A stretch of 64,000 bases of DNA, from NCBI RefSeq assembly GCF_012932915.1, contig NZ_VCQU01000003.1, forward strand, positions 372,001 through 436,000. Direction: 5' to 3'. A program made the position numbers and the translations under genes. How positions within the stretch are numbered: position 1 is the first letter of the stretch; every line of letters begins with the position of its first letter. Origin of the DNA: Antrihabitans stalactiti. Lineage in GTDB: Bacteria > Actinomycetota > Actinomycetes > Mycobacteriales > Mycobacteriaceae. Under the pieces are notes generated by a model. That model made no database searches. It had not been told where the DNA came from and saw nothing but the letters and a program-made list of their open reading frames with translations. Shown here one piece after another: positions 41,628-50,710 of the stretch.

Positions 41628-41671
41628 TCGTGAGTCTTTTTGGAGTCCATAGACTCCAAAAAGACTCACGA
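41628..41671. terminator. 44-nt near-perfect palindrome, bidirectional terminator candidate (copy C)
   Basis: 20-bp perfect arms (41628-41647 and 41652-41671) around CATA; the left arm begins TCGTGAGTCTTTTTGGAGTC. It occupies the gap between the TetR stop (41622) and the convergent permease stop (41677). Relative to copies A and B the arm positions that differ are compensated on the other side. Confidence 0.75.
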
Positions 41672-41676
41672 GGTGT

Positions 41677-43236
41677 TCAGGTATTTGCCGGCTCAGCCTC
41701 TGCCGGTGCCGAATGCGTCGCGAGCGTCCGGCCGAGGAAGAAGTCGGGATTGCGGAAGCGCATCACGACCATGAGCACCGCGCCGAGCAGCAAGATTCCG
41801 AAGCCCATGTAGAACACGAGTCCGATGCCGCCGATCGCCGCGCCGCTCGCATTCTCCGGCTCCATGCTTTCGTGGACCGAGATCACGAAAACGGTTGCCA
41901 GCATGATGCCGCCGAGAAGGGGAAAGATCCCCTTGAACACGAAGTTACGGAGACTCGTGAACAGCTCTTTGCGGAAGTACCAGACGCAGGCGAAGGCCGT
42001 GATGCCGTAGTACCAGCAGATCATGATGCCAAGGGCCGCAATGGTATCGAGCAGAGTGCGCTCGGAGAGCAAGCTGACGACCGTATAGAAGATCGCGGTG
42101 ATGACACCAGCCACGACCGTCGCGTACGACGGTGCGAGGAAGCGCGGACTGACCGAGGCAAGCTTCTTCGGGAATGCGCCGTAGGCGCCCATCGCCAGCA
42201 TCGTCCGAGCGGCGGGAAGGAACGTGGTCTGCAGGCTCGCAACCGCCGAAGCGAAAACGGCAAGCAGTAGAACTGGACCCCACCAACTGCCCAACACCGG
42301 GTCGGCGAGCGCGCCGAAGACGTTCGACGAGTTCTCTTCGTTGCCGAGTCCGAGACCTTCTTCGCCGGTGCCCGCGTACATCATCACGGCGACTGCGACG
42401 AGCAAGTACGTGGCCAAGATCGAGACCACGCACAGCAGTCCGGCACGGCCAGGCACCCGAGTCGGGTCCTTGCATTCCTCGCCGAGCGTCAGGCAGGTGT
42501 CCCAGCCCCAGAAGGCGAAGATCGACCCGGTGACACCGATTGCGAACGCGCTGATGGCAAGTCCGGTGAACGGGTTGAACCAGTCGCCGTCGAAGCTGAG
42601 GTCGGCCGGCGCGTCGCCGGATGCGACCTTGGTCAGTGCGACGACCGCAAAACCTACGAGGACGACCATCTGGAAGGCGACGAGAACGTACTGGACCTTC
42701 TCGCTGGTCGTGATGCCACGCATGGAGATCCACGTTGCAATTGCGATGAAGGCCAACGTCGATGCGATGTTGACGACATCGTTGTGCGCCCAGTCGGCAA
42801 TCTCGGGTTTGTTGAAGACTTCCGAGATGAACAGATAGAAGAACTCGACCGCGATAGCGGCCAGGTTCGACAGCACGATGATCGTCGCCATCACCATGCC
42901 CCAGCCGCACATCCAGCCGACATACGGACCGAACGCCTTGGTGGACCAGGTGAACGATGCCCCCGCATCAGGTGCCCGTGAGTTCAATTCCCGATACGCG
43001 TAGGCGGTGAGGAACATCGGCACGAACCCGGCGATGAGGATCGCCGGCATCTTCAGTCCGACTGCAGCGACGATGAGCCCGATGCTGGCGGTCAGTGTGT
43101 AGCCCGGCGCGACCGTCGAAATGCCCAGTACTGCACCGGTTATGGTGCCGATCTTGCCGGCCGCGAGTCCCTTGGAGACCAAGCCCTCTGCGGCTTCGAC
43201 CGACTTCAGCGCATCGAGCGCAGCTTTATCCGTCAT
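41677..43236 (-). CDS. APC-superfamily amino acid/amine permease
   Basis: 519 residues with about 12 membrane segments. ISTVAPGYTLTASIGLIVAA and GYSYRELNSRAPDAGASFTW-like sequence (YAYRELNSRAPDAGASFTWS) are the TM1-TM2 signature of the family, and WDTCLTLGEECKDPTRVPGR follows TM6. The start overlaps the UspA gene by 11 nt. As third gene after copper amine oxidase and UspA it probably imports the amine substrate. The C-terminal tail is short and polar. Confidence 0.88.
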   Translation of the reverse strand: MTDKAALDALKSVEAAEGLVSKGLAAGKIGTITGAVLGISTVAPGYTLTASIGLIVAAVGLKMPAILIAGFVPMFLTAYAYRELNSRAPDAGASFTWSTKAFGPYVGWMCGWGMVMATIIVLSNLAAIAVEFFYLFISEVFNKPEIADWAHNDVVNIASTLAFIAIATWISMRGITTSEKVQYVLVAFQMVVLVGFAVVALTKVASGDAPADLSFDGDWFNPFTGLAISAFAIGVTGSIFAFWGWDTCLTLGEECKDPTRVPGRAGLLCVVSILATYLLVAVAVMMYAGTGEEGLGLGNEENSSNVFGALADPVLGSWWGPVLLLAVFASAVASLQTTFLPAARTMLAMGAYGAFPKKLASVSPRFLAPSYATVVAGVITAIFYTVVSLLSERTLLDTIAALGIMICWYYGITAFACVWYFRKELFTSLRNFVFKGIFPLLGGIMLATVFVISVHESMEPENASGAAIGGIGLVFYMGFGILLLGAVLMVVMRFRNPDFFLGRTLATHSAPAEAEPANT

Positions 43237-44116
43237 GCTCGGTCAACTCCTCTTTCGGAACAACGACCATGGGGACCTGAAGGACTCTGAGCATCTTCGC
43301 GGCGGTCGAACCAAGGAACAATCGGCGGGGTTGGGCAAGTCGGCTGGAGCCGACCATGATCAGATCGCCGTCGTGCCAGTCCAGCTTGTTGACGGCAGCT
43401 TCGACGGTAGGACCGTAGGTGATCTCGGACGTCACCGGAAAGTCCTTGGGGAGAACTGCTTTGGCAACCTCGAGAGTCTGGTGCGCGTGCTCCTGTGCAC
43501 GATTCCGGACGGTGTCCGGAGTGTCTTCGGTTCGCCGCGTGGTGTGCAGCGGATCGAGCGCGACGAGTGAGACCAAGCGCAACGGTGTTCCGGCGGCCTC
43601 ACTGGCGCGCAGGGCGGCCCGCAGCAGAACGTCGGCACCCGGTCGGGTGCCGATTGCGCAGGTGACCTCGCGGACCTTCTGCACGCCCGAATGCCGAATT
43701 CCGCGCGGTGCCAATGCGACCGGGACCGGCGCGGAATGCAGCAACTCGTTGACGACCGAGCCGAGGGAATGGCTACCGATCAACCCGCCGCCGGCGCCAC
43801 CGACGACGATCACCTCGGCTTCGAGACGCAAGGCCTCGCCGATCAGTCCCTCTGCAAAGGACTCGTCGAACACGACGTGAGTCGCGACCTCGACATCGTC
43901 GGGGACCGTCGCCGCGGCCTCGGCCAACCACTTTTCCGCCTGCTCGGCAAGTACGTCTTCGTAGCCGCCCGTTGGCACGAGCGAGGGCAGCACTCGATCG
44001 GGCGGGAGAATCATGCACACATCTATGGCCGCGCCGAGAGTTCGGGCGAGCCGAACTCCGAGCGCGAGAGCATCAGCGCCACCATCGGTGGCGAGATAGC
44101 CGACAACAAGCCTCAT
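43226..44116 (-). CDS. Tandem universal stress protein (UspA)
   Basis: 296 residues made of two Usp domains (about 1-145 and 148-290). Each has the nucleotide-binding end motif: VVGGAGGGLIGSHSLGSVV in the first and VGSSRLAQPRRLFLGSTA in the second. Such proteins bind ATP and modulate partners; here the gene lies between an amine oxidase and a permease and overlaps the permease by 11 nt. A second Usp-permease pair occurs at 54197-56571, which suggests a functional link to transport. Confidence 0.88.
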   Translation of the reverse strand: MRLVVGYLATDGGADALALGVRLARTLGAAIDVCMILPPDRVLPSLVPTGGYEDVLAEQAEKWLAEAAATVPDDVEVATHVVFDESFAEGLIGEALRLEAEVIVVGGAGGGLIGSHSLGSVVNELLHSAPVPVALAPRGIRHSGVQKVREVTCAIGTRPGADVLLRAALRASEAAGTPLRLVSLVALDPLHTTRRTEDTPDTVRNRAQEHAHQTLEVAKAVLPKDFPVTSEITYGPTVEAAVNKLDWHDGDLIMVGSSRLAQPRRLFLGSTAAKMLRVLQVPMVVVPKEELTEHDG

Positions 44117-44134
44117 GTTTTGGGTCCGATCGGG

Positions 44135-46084
44135 TCAGTGATGGTGGTGGTCGTGGTCGCCGCCGTCGGCGTGACACGATTTGGGCGGATTGGGTGCAAC
44201 GTCGATCGACGGGTTGCGGTCGAAGAAGCCGACCGGTTTCAGCCAGAAATTCACCGTGTCGACCGGCATGATCGGCCAGTCTTCCGGCCGTGTGATGTGG
44301 TGAATGCCGAAGACGTACCACAGCACGACATCGGTGTTCTCGATCGGCCGATTAGCAGCGGTCCATTCGGGCAGACCGTGGTCGACCTTGCTCTGGTTGA
44401 CGAATTCGCCTGCAGGCCAGCGCTCCTCAGGGGAGTTCGGCGTGACCCAGACGGTGTGCTCGATTGCCTTGCACCGCGCCAGAATCGGCGAGGCCGGGTC
44501 GAACATCGGCGGAATCGCGGCACCGGGAACGAGCTTGTAGGCAGGCGAAGTGCCGAGTCCGTTCTTCGTGTTGTCGTTGACGACTTTCCACGCCCGCTGG
44601 GTCTGCCAGTTGAAGTCCTGCTTACCTTCTTCCTCGGTACGCAACGGAGTGTTCTTCTGCCGCAAGGAAAGTCCGTACGGGTTGTCCGGACCCATGGGCA
44701 CGATTTCGGTCTCGGTCTGATAGACGGTGTTGTCCGTGCCGTCGACGTCGAGGTCCATGCGGGCCACGAGGAAGTGCTGGTGATACGGGGCGTAGGTGCG
44801 GTTGTCGATGAGGGTGCCGTGCGGGTGCGTCCCACCCTCGGGGAAGTGGCTGACGACCATGATTCCCGTTGCGCGAACCTCACATTCGATGTTGCCGTCC
44901 TGGTAGAAGCGCCAGTAGGTGAGGTATTCGTAGTTCGCGACGGTGACGTGGAACGAGACGGTGAGGCGGCGCATGCGGCGGGTTTCGGCGCCGTCGTGGT
45001 CGACGTGCTTCCACAGCACAGCCGCGTCTTCCTCGTGGATGCAGATCGCATTCTTGATCGTGTACGGCTCGCCTTTGCTGTTGTGCAGCACGGCATCGAG
45101 GTAGCGAATTTCCCCTAGACAGTCACACCCCAATTCGAGCGATGTCGTCATGAAGCCGATGCCCCATTCGCCGATGTCGAATGCGGTACGGCGGTAGTGG
45201 TCGTCGCAGTGATCGCGGTAGGGAACCATCATTTCCGCGAACGAGAGCCGGTTCGCGATCGAGCGCACCTTGCCGTTGTCGTTGTATTTCACGGCATGCA
45301 GCGTCATACCTTCGCGATAGTTGAAACCGACTCGCAGTGACCAGTTCTGCCACTCGAGTTTGTTGCCCTCGATCGTGAACGACGGTCCGTCGGGTTGGGT
45401 GATGTCCAACGCCTTCAGCGGCTCTCGGGTGCTCGCGTTACGAATCCGCTCGGGAATGTGGCGCGGTACGTACTCGCCCATGATCTCGGGAGTGTCGACC
45501 CGGAAGGTGTCCTCGATTTCGAGGAGTTCCATGGTGTTCACGTCGATGACGCAGTGGAAGCCGTTGACCGGGCCTGCGTACGGATTTGCGCCTTCGGCGG
45601 CCTTCACCCACGTGTCGGACCAGCCGATTCGGCGGTCCTTGTACTTCTCGGGCATGACGACGTCGCCGTAGGTCCACGTATCCATGAAGACCAAGTTCAT
45701 GTCGGTGATCCCGCGATCGGCAAGTGCCGCAATCACACCCGGGTGGCTCCGGAGCGCTTTGTCGCACTCCTCCCACTCGTCGACGGTGAAGTTCGCCTGT
45801 TCGCCGGGAATGTGCGTCCACGACAACACCGATTCGTCGGTGAGTGACAGCAGCGCTTTGTACGTCTTGTTCGTCGCGCGCTCGAAGCAGACGACGTGGA
45901 CGCGGCGGTCAGGAACTGTCCCGTCTGTGTCGAACGCAGCGACTTCGGCCTTCGACGGCTCGGCGAGTTCGATCGAGGCAAACCGCCAACCGGGGCCGAC
46001 ATCGTGTGCGGCGCCGAGCAATGCGGCGGCTTTCGTGAACTCTTCGGAGGCAAGCGGATCGAGCGGATGGAATGTATCGGCCAC
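44135..46084 (-). CDS. Copper-containing (TPQ) amine oxidase with natural His-rich tail
   Basis: 649 residues, the size of Arthrobacter-type copper amine oxidases. The topaquinone precursor Tyr is in VANYEYLTYW (N-Y-E-Y, about residue 383), the catalytic base in TAFDIGEWGIGF, copper His residues in YHQHFLVARMD and GIHHITRPEDWPIMP. It oxidises primary amines to aldehyde, ammonia and hydrogen peroxide. No signal peptide, so cytoplasmic. The end SCHADGGDHDHHHH is an unusual metal-binding tail. First gene of an oxidase-UspA-permease operon; putrescine or phenylethylamine-like amines are candidates. Confidence 0.93.
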   Translation of the reverse strand: MADTFHPLDPLASEEFTKAAALLGAAHDVGPGWRFASIELAEPSKAEVAAFDTDGTVPDRRVHVVCFERATNKTYKALLSLTDESVLSWTHIPGEQANFTVDEWEECDKALRSHPGVIAALADRGITDMNLVFMDTWTYGDVVMPEKYKDRRIGWSDTWVKAAEGANPYAGPVNGFHCVIDVNTMELLEIEDTFRVDTPEIMGEYVPRHIPERIRNASTREPLKALDITQPDGPSFTIEGNKLEWQNWSLRVGFNYREGMTLHAVKYNDNGKVRSIANRLSFAEMMVPYRDHCDDHYRRTAFDIGEWGIGFMTTSLELGCDCLGEIRYLDAVLHNSKGEPYTIKNAICIHEEDAAVLWKHVDHDGAETRRMRRLTVSFHVTVANYEYLTYWRFYQDGNIECEVRATGIMVVSHFPEGGTHPHGTLIDNRTYAPYHQHFLVARMDLDVDGTDNTVYQTETEIVPMGPDNPYGLSLRQKNTPLRTEEEGKQDFNWQTQRAWKVVNDNTKNGLGTSPAYKLVPGAAIPPMFDPASPILARCKAIEHTVWVTPNSPEERWPAGEFVNQSKVDHGLPEWTAANRPIENTDVVLWYVFGIHHITRPEDWPIMPVDTVNFWLKPVGFFDRNPSIDVAPNPPKSCHADGGDHDHHHH

Positions 46085-46183
46085 GGTTATCCGTTTTTCC
46101 TATTCAAGGGGCGTTGTTTGGAATTCTTCTAGATAGTGTGCGCTGCACCACAGAGAGCTGACCCCTGACAAGTTGGACAAATC

Positions 46184-46212
46184 TTCAACCAGTCTTCAAC
46201 ATTCTGTACACT
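46184..46212 (+). promoter_or_regulatory. Promoter candidate for the PucR regulator (leaderless)
   Basis: TTCAAC (46184-46189), a 17-nt spacer and TACACT (46207-46212) form a plausible promoter. The GTG start lies 7 nt after the -10 box and no Shine-Dalgarno is visible, so the transcript may be leaderless. Two copies of TCTTCAAC (46182 and 46193) spaced 11 bp apart could be a regulator site. Confidence 0.4.
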
Positions 46213-46219
46213 CCGATCG

Positions 46220-47746
46220 GTGAGCGTCCCCGTTGGCTGGGTGTTGGCGCAGTCCGATCTCGGGCTGCAGCTTCGCGGTGGGGCAACGGGCACTGCCCGC
46301 GAGATCACCCTTGCCCTGGCAACCGAGTTGCCCGATCCGTTCCGGTGGCTTTCCGGCGGGGAGCTGGTGCTCACCACCGGAATTCGATTGCCCGCCGATA
46401 CAGCGGACCGCGTGGCGTATTTGCGCGGGCTCGACGAATGCAACGTTGCCGCACTGGGTTTCGGTATCGGCCTGACGCACCGGCAGATCCCCGCCGATCT
46501 TGTTTCCGCAGCCGACGACATCGGCCTGCCGCTGTTCGAGGTACCACTGCCGACCCCGTTCGCCGCCGTGGTGAAGCGAGTCACCGCACGATTGGCAGAG
46601 CTCGAGTACGACGCGGTGCTCCGAGCATCGCGGGCGCAACCTCGAATGACCCGGGCTGTCGTCTACGGTGGAGCGCGCGCGATCGTCAAGGAGTTGGCCA
46701 GGTCGTTGACTTCGAAGGTGCTGGTCCTGAATCCAGCCGGCAAGGTCGTCGAATGTCATCCCGAATCGCTCGACGCGTCGCTGCTTGCCGCCGTCCGGGC
46801 AGCAGTCGCGGACGGTGCGTCGGCGCTGTCGTCGAGCGTGTCGATGGACCGCTCGGGTGCCGCCCTGACCTTTCAGCGAATCAGCGTGGGCAACGCCGTC
46901 CACGGTGACCTGGTCGTCGTGAGTCGCGCGCCACTGAGTCCGATCGATCAGATCCTGCTCGGCCACGCGACGTCGTTGCTCGCATTGGACTTCGAGAAAC
47001 CCGCCAAGCTCGAGGCGGCCCAGAACGAGCTGAACAGTCACGCCCTCGGGCTGTTGATGAGCGCGGATGTCGATCTCGCACCGGCATGGGTGCAGCTCGC
47101 GCGGGCCGGCGATACATCGGGACGAATCCGCGTGCTCATCATTGCGTGTGAGACCGCACCGGCGGCGAAGGAAGCGCAGACCGTCGTGGCGGCAGCGATC
47201 GGTGCGCTCGGTCGGCCGCTGTTCATGCGAGCGCAGGACCGCCAAGTGACCGTTGTTCTGCCGGGCACGGAGGGACCCGAATTTGCGCGCCGAGTGGCGA
47301 CGGAGATCAGCAGTCCAGTGCGCAAGTTGATCCGCGTCGGGCTGAGCGGTCCGCAGCAGGTCGAAAACCTCCTGCAGGCCATCGAGCACGCGAAGCTTGC
47401 AGCGTCGGCCGCGGAGCGCGGGGGCTTGCCGTTGGAGTTCGGTGCGCTCACCGGGCGAGCGCTGTTGTCGTTCGATGCCAGTCGCCAAATTCTGAATGCA
47501 CTGGCAGAGACGATGCTGACCCCGGTCCTCGAGTACGACGGCGCACACGGGACCGAACTCGTCCCATCGCTGCGCGCCTTCCTCGAAGCGAATGGGCACT
47601 GGGAATCTGCCGCGGCGGCGACCGGAGTTCACCGGCACACGCTGCGTAAGCGAATCACGTTGGCGGAGTCGCTACTTGGGTGCAACCTCGACATAGCGCG
47701 GGTCCGCGCTGAGCTGCTCCTCGCAATCATCGCGCGCCAGCCGTGA
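46220..47746 (+). CDS. PucR family transcriptional regulator
   Basis: 508 residues. The N-terminal PucR purine-catabolism-type sensor domain (about 1-120; GGELVLTTGIRLPADTADRV) is followed by a middle region and the C-terminal HTH_30: LRAFLEANGHWESAAAATGV and HRHTLRKRITLAESLLG (about 455-490). These regulators usually activate nitrogen-compound catabolism. It is divergent from the copper amine oxidase operon, its most likely target. The GTG at 46220 has no ribosome site, compatible with leaderless translation. Confidence 0.86.
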   Translation: MSVPVGWVLAQSDLGLQLRGGATGTAREITLALATELPDPFRWLSGGELVLTTGIRLPADTADRVAYLRGLDECNVAALGFGIGLTHRQIPADLVSAADDIGLPLFEVPLPTPFAAVVKRVTARLAELEYDAVLRASRAQPRMTRAVVYGGARAIVKELARSLTSKVLVLNPAGKVVECHPESLDASLLAAVRAAVADGASALSSSVSMDRSGAALTFQRISVGNAVHGDLVVVSRAPLSPIDQILLGHATSLLALDFEKPAKLEAAQNELNSHALGLLMSADVDLAPAWVQLARAGDTSGRIRVLIIACETAPAAKEAQTVVAAAIGALGRPLFMRAQDRQVTVVLPGTEGPEFARRVATEISSPVRKLIRVGLSGPQQVENLLQAIEHAKLAASAAERGGLPLEFGALTGRALLSFDASRQILNALAETMLTPVLEYDGAHGTELVPSLRAFLEANGHWESAAAATGVHRHTLRKRITLAESLLGCNLDIARVRAELLLAIIARQP

Positions 47747-47791
47747 TGTCGCGATCAGGCCACAACAGTCCGGACGGTCGCTCCCGGTGGG

Positions 47792-47815
47792 TACGATCGA
47801 TTCTCGTATCGATCG
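47792..47815. promoter_or_regulatory. Nested inverted repeats before the XRE-cupin regulator
   Basis: CGATCGA (47794-47800) and TCGATCG (47809-47815), with an inner TACGA/TCGTA pair (47792-47796 and 47804-47808), lie 14 bp before the regulator's ATG. The location fits autoregulation. The rest of the 82-bp gap shows no other feature. Confidence 0.4.
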
Positions 47816-47828
47816 GCAGGAGGTAGCG

Positions 47829-48419
47829 ATGGCGGCGCAGACAAGCGACCCCGAACCTGCTGCTGCAGTCGGCCTTCGCATCCGCGCGGTACGCAAAGCG
47901 CAACGTATGACGATCGAATCTCTTGCCGAGGCAAGCGGTCTCACCAAGAGCTTTCTGTCCAAGGTCGAACGCGGACGTTCGACTGCGTCGGTCGCTGCCC
48001 TCCTGCGGGTCAGCGAGGCGCTGGGCATTCCGTTGTCGAACTTGTTCGAGACGTCGACGACCCGCAGCGTGATTCGTGCGGGCGAGTACCCGGCGATCTC
48101 GTTCGGCGGCCACGCCCTGTCGGAGTACTTGCTGACTCCGCAGTCCGAACGTCGCATCCAAGTTTTGCTGTCGAAGATCGCCCCTGGTGGCGGTAGCGGT
48201 TCTGAGCCGTATCCGCTACCCGGCGAAGTGGAGTTCGTCTTCGTCGTGGAAGGGGTGCTCGAGGTGCGCTTCGCCGACGGCGTCGTGACGCTCGGTTCGG
48301 GTGACGCGCTGACCTTCGACCCCGCGTCGCCGCGGGCGTTTCTGGTACCGACTTCCGCGCCGACGACCACCGTGCTGTGGATGATCTGTCCGGCGCTCCC
48401 GCATACCGCGAGGCGTTAA
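47829..48419 (+). CDS. XRE family regulator with C-terminal cupin domain
   Basis: 196 residues. The HTH reads GLRIRAVRKAQRMTIESLAE and SGLTKSFLSKVERGRSTASV (about 16-58); the cupin domain covers about 110-190 (PLPGEVEFVFVVEGVLEV, GSGDALTFDPASPRAF). PuuR and similar polyamine or amino-acid regulators have this design, with a small ligand bound in the cupin. GGAGGT is 5 nt before the ATG. Its stop overlaps the convergent amidohydrolase gene by 4 nt. Confidence 0.87.
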   Translation: MAAQTSDPEPAAAVGLRIRAVRKAQRMTIESLAEASGLTKSFLSKVERGRSTASVAALLRVSEALGIPLSNLFETSTTRSVIRAGEYPAISFGGHALSEYLLTPQSERRIQVLLSKIAPGGGSGSEPYPLPGEVEFVFVVEGVLEVRFADGVVTLGSGDALTFDPASPRAFLVPTSAPTTTVLWMICPALPHTARR

Positions 48420-49462
48420 GAGATCGAGTACACCCGTGCCGCGTTGTCGCGGAACATCTTTCGTGGATCGAGCTGATCGCCCAGTACGTCCTGAAGGATG
48501 GCGACACTGTCGGGCAACTGCATCGTCGGCTTGTCCATCGGAAAGTTTGACGCCCACAGCGTCCGGTCCGGACCGAACATTTCCTGGGTATAGGTCACGA
48601 GCGGGCCGAACGCGTCGGTGAGCGCGGCACGCGACTGCGACAGAGCACCACCGAGAAGCGGCATTCCCAGTCCGGAGTGTTTGGCGACCACATTCGGCAA
48701 TTCGGCGACCGCAGCAATGTCGTCGCGCCAGCGCTCCAGGATGCCGGCGCGATCGTTCGCGCTGCGGCCGGTGTGCTTTCCGCGAGGCCCGAACAGTCCG
48801 ACGGGGGTGGCGTAGTGATCGAGAATGAACGTCGTCTCCGGGTACTCCTTGGCCAGCGCCGCCGCTTCCGGCAATTGATGCGAGTACAGCCACACGTCGA
48901 AAGTGAGCCGGCGCTCGGCGAGCGCGGCGAACCCTGTCACGAATGCTGTGCTCGTGAGGAGGTGGTCGTCTTTCGCCCAGCTTCTGACGTGCGGATCGGA
49001 ATGGTGGGTTGCGATGCACCGCACGCCCCGGACCAAGTCGCTCGCAGCGAGGTGTGCGTCCAACACAGCGCCGATGTCCGGCTCGGTGGGGTCCGCGTGG
49101 ACGACGATCCCGCCCAACTTCGGCGCGCGTCCACCGAACGGTAACGCTGCGACCCAACGTGTTTCGTCGACGCTCGCGGCGTGGTTCTTGCCCTCCCAGC
49201 CCGCCTCGACGTGGACGATCGCCGACACCTGCAGTGGCTTTGCGTCGTCTGTGTAATCCTGGGGAAGATATGGCTTGATGACGAAGCTGGGATCGCCGAC
49301 GAACTCACTGTCGCTGACCGGAAGCGCCTTGATCAGGGCCCACTTCAGGAACGGAGCCACCCGCAATATCTTCGCCGGGCGCGTCGCTGCCCGTGGTGAC
49401 GTGAAGGGATCCCACTGGTGGATATGGGGATCGATCACCGGGAAGTCGGGCAGGGAGGTCAC
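48416..49462 (-). CDS. Amidohydrolase family (PF04909-type) protein
   Basis: 348 residues with a TIM-barrel amidohydrolase pattern: metal-binding DPHIHQWDP near the N-terminus, HVEAG, FDVWLYSHQLPEAA, FILDHYATPVG (His) and a C-terminal WASNFPMDKP with the late Asp. Family members hydrolyse or decarboxylate cyclic and aromatic acids or lactones. It lies 17 bp after the ureohydrolase gene on the same strand, so it is likely co-transcribed with it. The substrate is unclear; a lactam or lactone of the guanidino pathway is only a guess. Confidence 0.8.
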   Translation of the reverse strand: MTSLPDFPVIDPHIHQWDPFTSPRAATRPAKILRVAPFLKWALIKALPVSDSEFVGDPSFVIKPYLPQDYTDDAKPLQVSAIVHVEAGWEGKNHAASVDETRWVAALPFGGRAPKLGGIVVHADPTEPDIGAVLDAHLAASDLVRGVRCIATHHSDPHVRSWAKDDHLLTSTAFVTGFAALAERRLTFDVWLYSHQLPEAAALAKEYPETTFILDHYATPVGLFGPRGKHTGRSANDRAGILERWRDDIAAVAELPNVVAKHSGLGMPLLGGALSQSRAALTDAFGPLVTYTQEMFGPDRTLWASNFPMDKPTMQLPDSVAILQDVLGDQLDPRKMFRDNAARVYSIS

Positions 49463-49479
49463 GGCTCATGCTAACGCCG

Positions 49480-50439
49480 CTACTTGCGATTGGCCGCCAA
49501 GATCGAGATCAGTTCGTACGCAACGTGCGCCGCAGCGACTCCGGTTATCTCGGCATGATCGTAGACCGGCGCGACCTCGACGATGTCGGCACCGACGACA
49601 TTGAGCCCCTTCAGTCCGCGCAGCGTGTTGAGCAGTTCGCGGCTGGTCAGCCCGCCTGCCTCGGGCGTCCCAGTTCCCGGCGCATGGGCCGGATCGAGAA
49701 CGTCGATGTCGATCGACACATAGACCGGTCCGTCGCCGAGCCGAGCACGCATGCGATCGACCGCGCCGCGCACGCCGTCGACCTCGTAGTCGTCGGCCCG
49801 GACGATCTGAAAGCCCAGCGTCTTGTCGTCTTCGAGATCGGCGGCTGCATACAGCGGTCCGCGAATACCCATGTGCTGGCAGTGCTCGAGATCGAGCAAG
49901 CCTTCCTCGCTGGCCCGGCGGAACGGGGTCCCGTGGGTGTACGGCGCACCGAAGTAGGTATCCCAAGTGTCCAGGTGAGCATCGAAGTGCAGGACCGAGA
50001 TCGGTCCATGCAGTCGACTCAGAGTGCGCAGGAGCGGTAGGGCGATCGTGTGGTCGCCGCCGAGTGTCACCAGTGACGCGCCGTCCTCGCACAGCTTTTC
50101 CGACTCCGCCTCGATGGTCGAGATGGCAACCGAGAGGTCGAACGGGTTGACGGCGATGTCGCCTGCGTCAGCGACCTGCTGGACGCCGAACGGGTGAACG
50201 TCCTGCGCCGGGTTGTAGGGCCGCAGCAGTTTCGACGACGCACGAATGTGCCCCGGACCGAACCGGGCGCCCGGGCGGTAGCTCACGCCCGAATCGAAGG
50301 GCACGCCGACGACGAGGACGTCTGCGCGGGACACCTCGTCGGCGCGAGGGAGTCGCGCGAAGGTCTCCGGCCCGCAATAGCGGGGAACGCGCGTTGCGTC
50401 TACCGGTCCGACGATGGCTGGGCGCTCTTCCTGCGACAC
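49480..50439 (-). CDS. Ureohydrolase (agmatinase / guanidinobutyrase type), copy 1
   Basis: 319 residues. The manganese-binding motifs are intact: [31 protein letters not shown] and [22 protein letters not shown]. These enzymes release urea from guanidino compounds. Next to a nitrilase-family amidase and a DavB-type monooxygenase, 4-guanidinobutyrate is the more likely substrate than agmatine, giving GABA. It is divergent from those genes across a strong inverted repeat. A paralogue of similar length lies at 56769-57758. Confidence 0.9.
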   Translation of the reverse strand: MSQEERPAIVGPVDATRVPRYCGPETFARLPRADEVSRADVLVVGVPFDSGVSYRPGARFGPGHIRASSKLLRPYNPAQDVHPFGVQQVADAGDIAVNPFDLSVAISTIEAESEKLCEDGASLVTLGGDHTIALPLLRTLSRLHGPISVLHFDAHLDTWDTYFGAPYTHGTPFRRASEEGLLDLEHCQHMGIRGPLYAAADLEDDKTLGFQIVRADDYEVDGVRGAVDRMRARLGDGPVYVSIDIDVLDPAHAPGTGTPEAGGLTSRELLNTLRGLKGLNVVGADIVEVAPVYDHAEITGVAAAHVAYELISILAANRK

Positions 50440-50453
50440 GATTCGACCTCTCT

Positions 50454-50470
50454 GACAACGTGAAGTTGTC
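50454..50470. promoter_or_regulatory. Palindrome near the ureohydrolase start
   Basis: GACAAC-GTGAA-GTTGTC, 15 bp upstream of the ureohydrolase start codon. The position, at or just after the expected transcription start on the minus strand, fits a second operator. Confidence 0.4.
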
Positions 50471-50475
50471 CCTTA

Positions 50476-50577
50476 GTCAACTCTTGTGTCCTAAAGAAAT
50501 CAATGAATAGCAGCAAGTTCGCCGTCGAGCACCGCAAAATTGACCGCATTGTGGCCTCTTAGGACACAAGAGTTGAC
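50476..50577. promoter_or_regulatory. Long-range 19-bp inverted repeat in the divergent control region
   Basis: GTCAACTCTTGTGTCCTAA (50476-50494) and its exact reverse complement (50559-50577) are separated by 64 bp. At the outer edge of each arm stands an outward-facing TTGAC -35-like box (TTGACA at 50573-50578 on the plus strand, TTGACT on the minus strand). A regulator bound to both arms would control ureohydrolase 1 and the nitrilase-monooxygenase operon together. The 271-bp gap (50440-50710) holds no gene. Confidence 0.65.
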
Positions 50578-50710
50578 AAAGCGGTCCACATCTCTCAGTA
50601 TGGTCTGGATCACACGTCGAAACCAGACTGATCTTCGCTCACGCGGAGGTCGAAAGTTCGAGGATTGCAGTGCGTTCAGCACACGCCCACCGACGATGGG
50701 CACAGCCGTG

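Noticed and set aside
31261-41671. CRISPR array or attachment sites made from the three palindromes
   Set aside because: The copies are 3-7 kb apart, each lies at a convergent gene end, and there are no spacers, cas genes or integrase.
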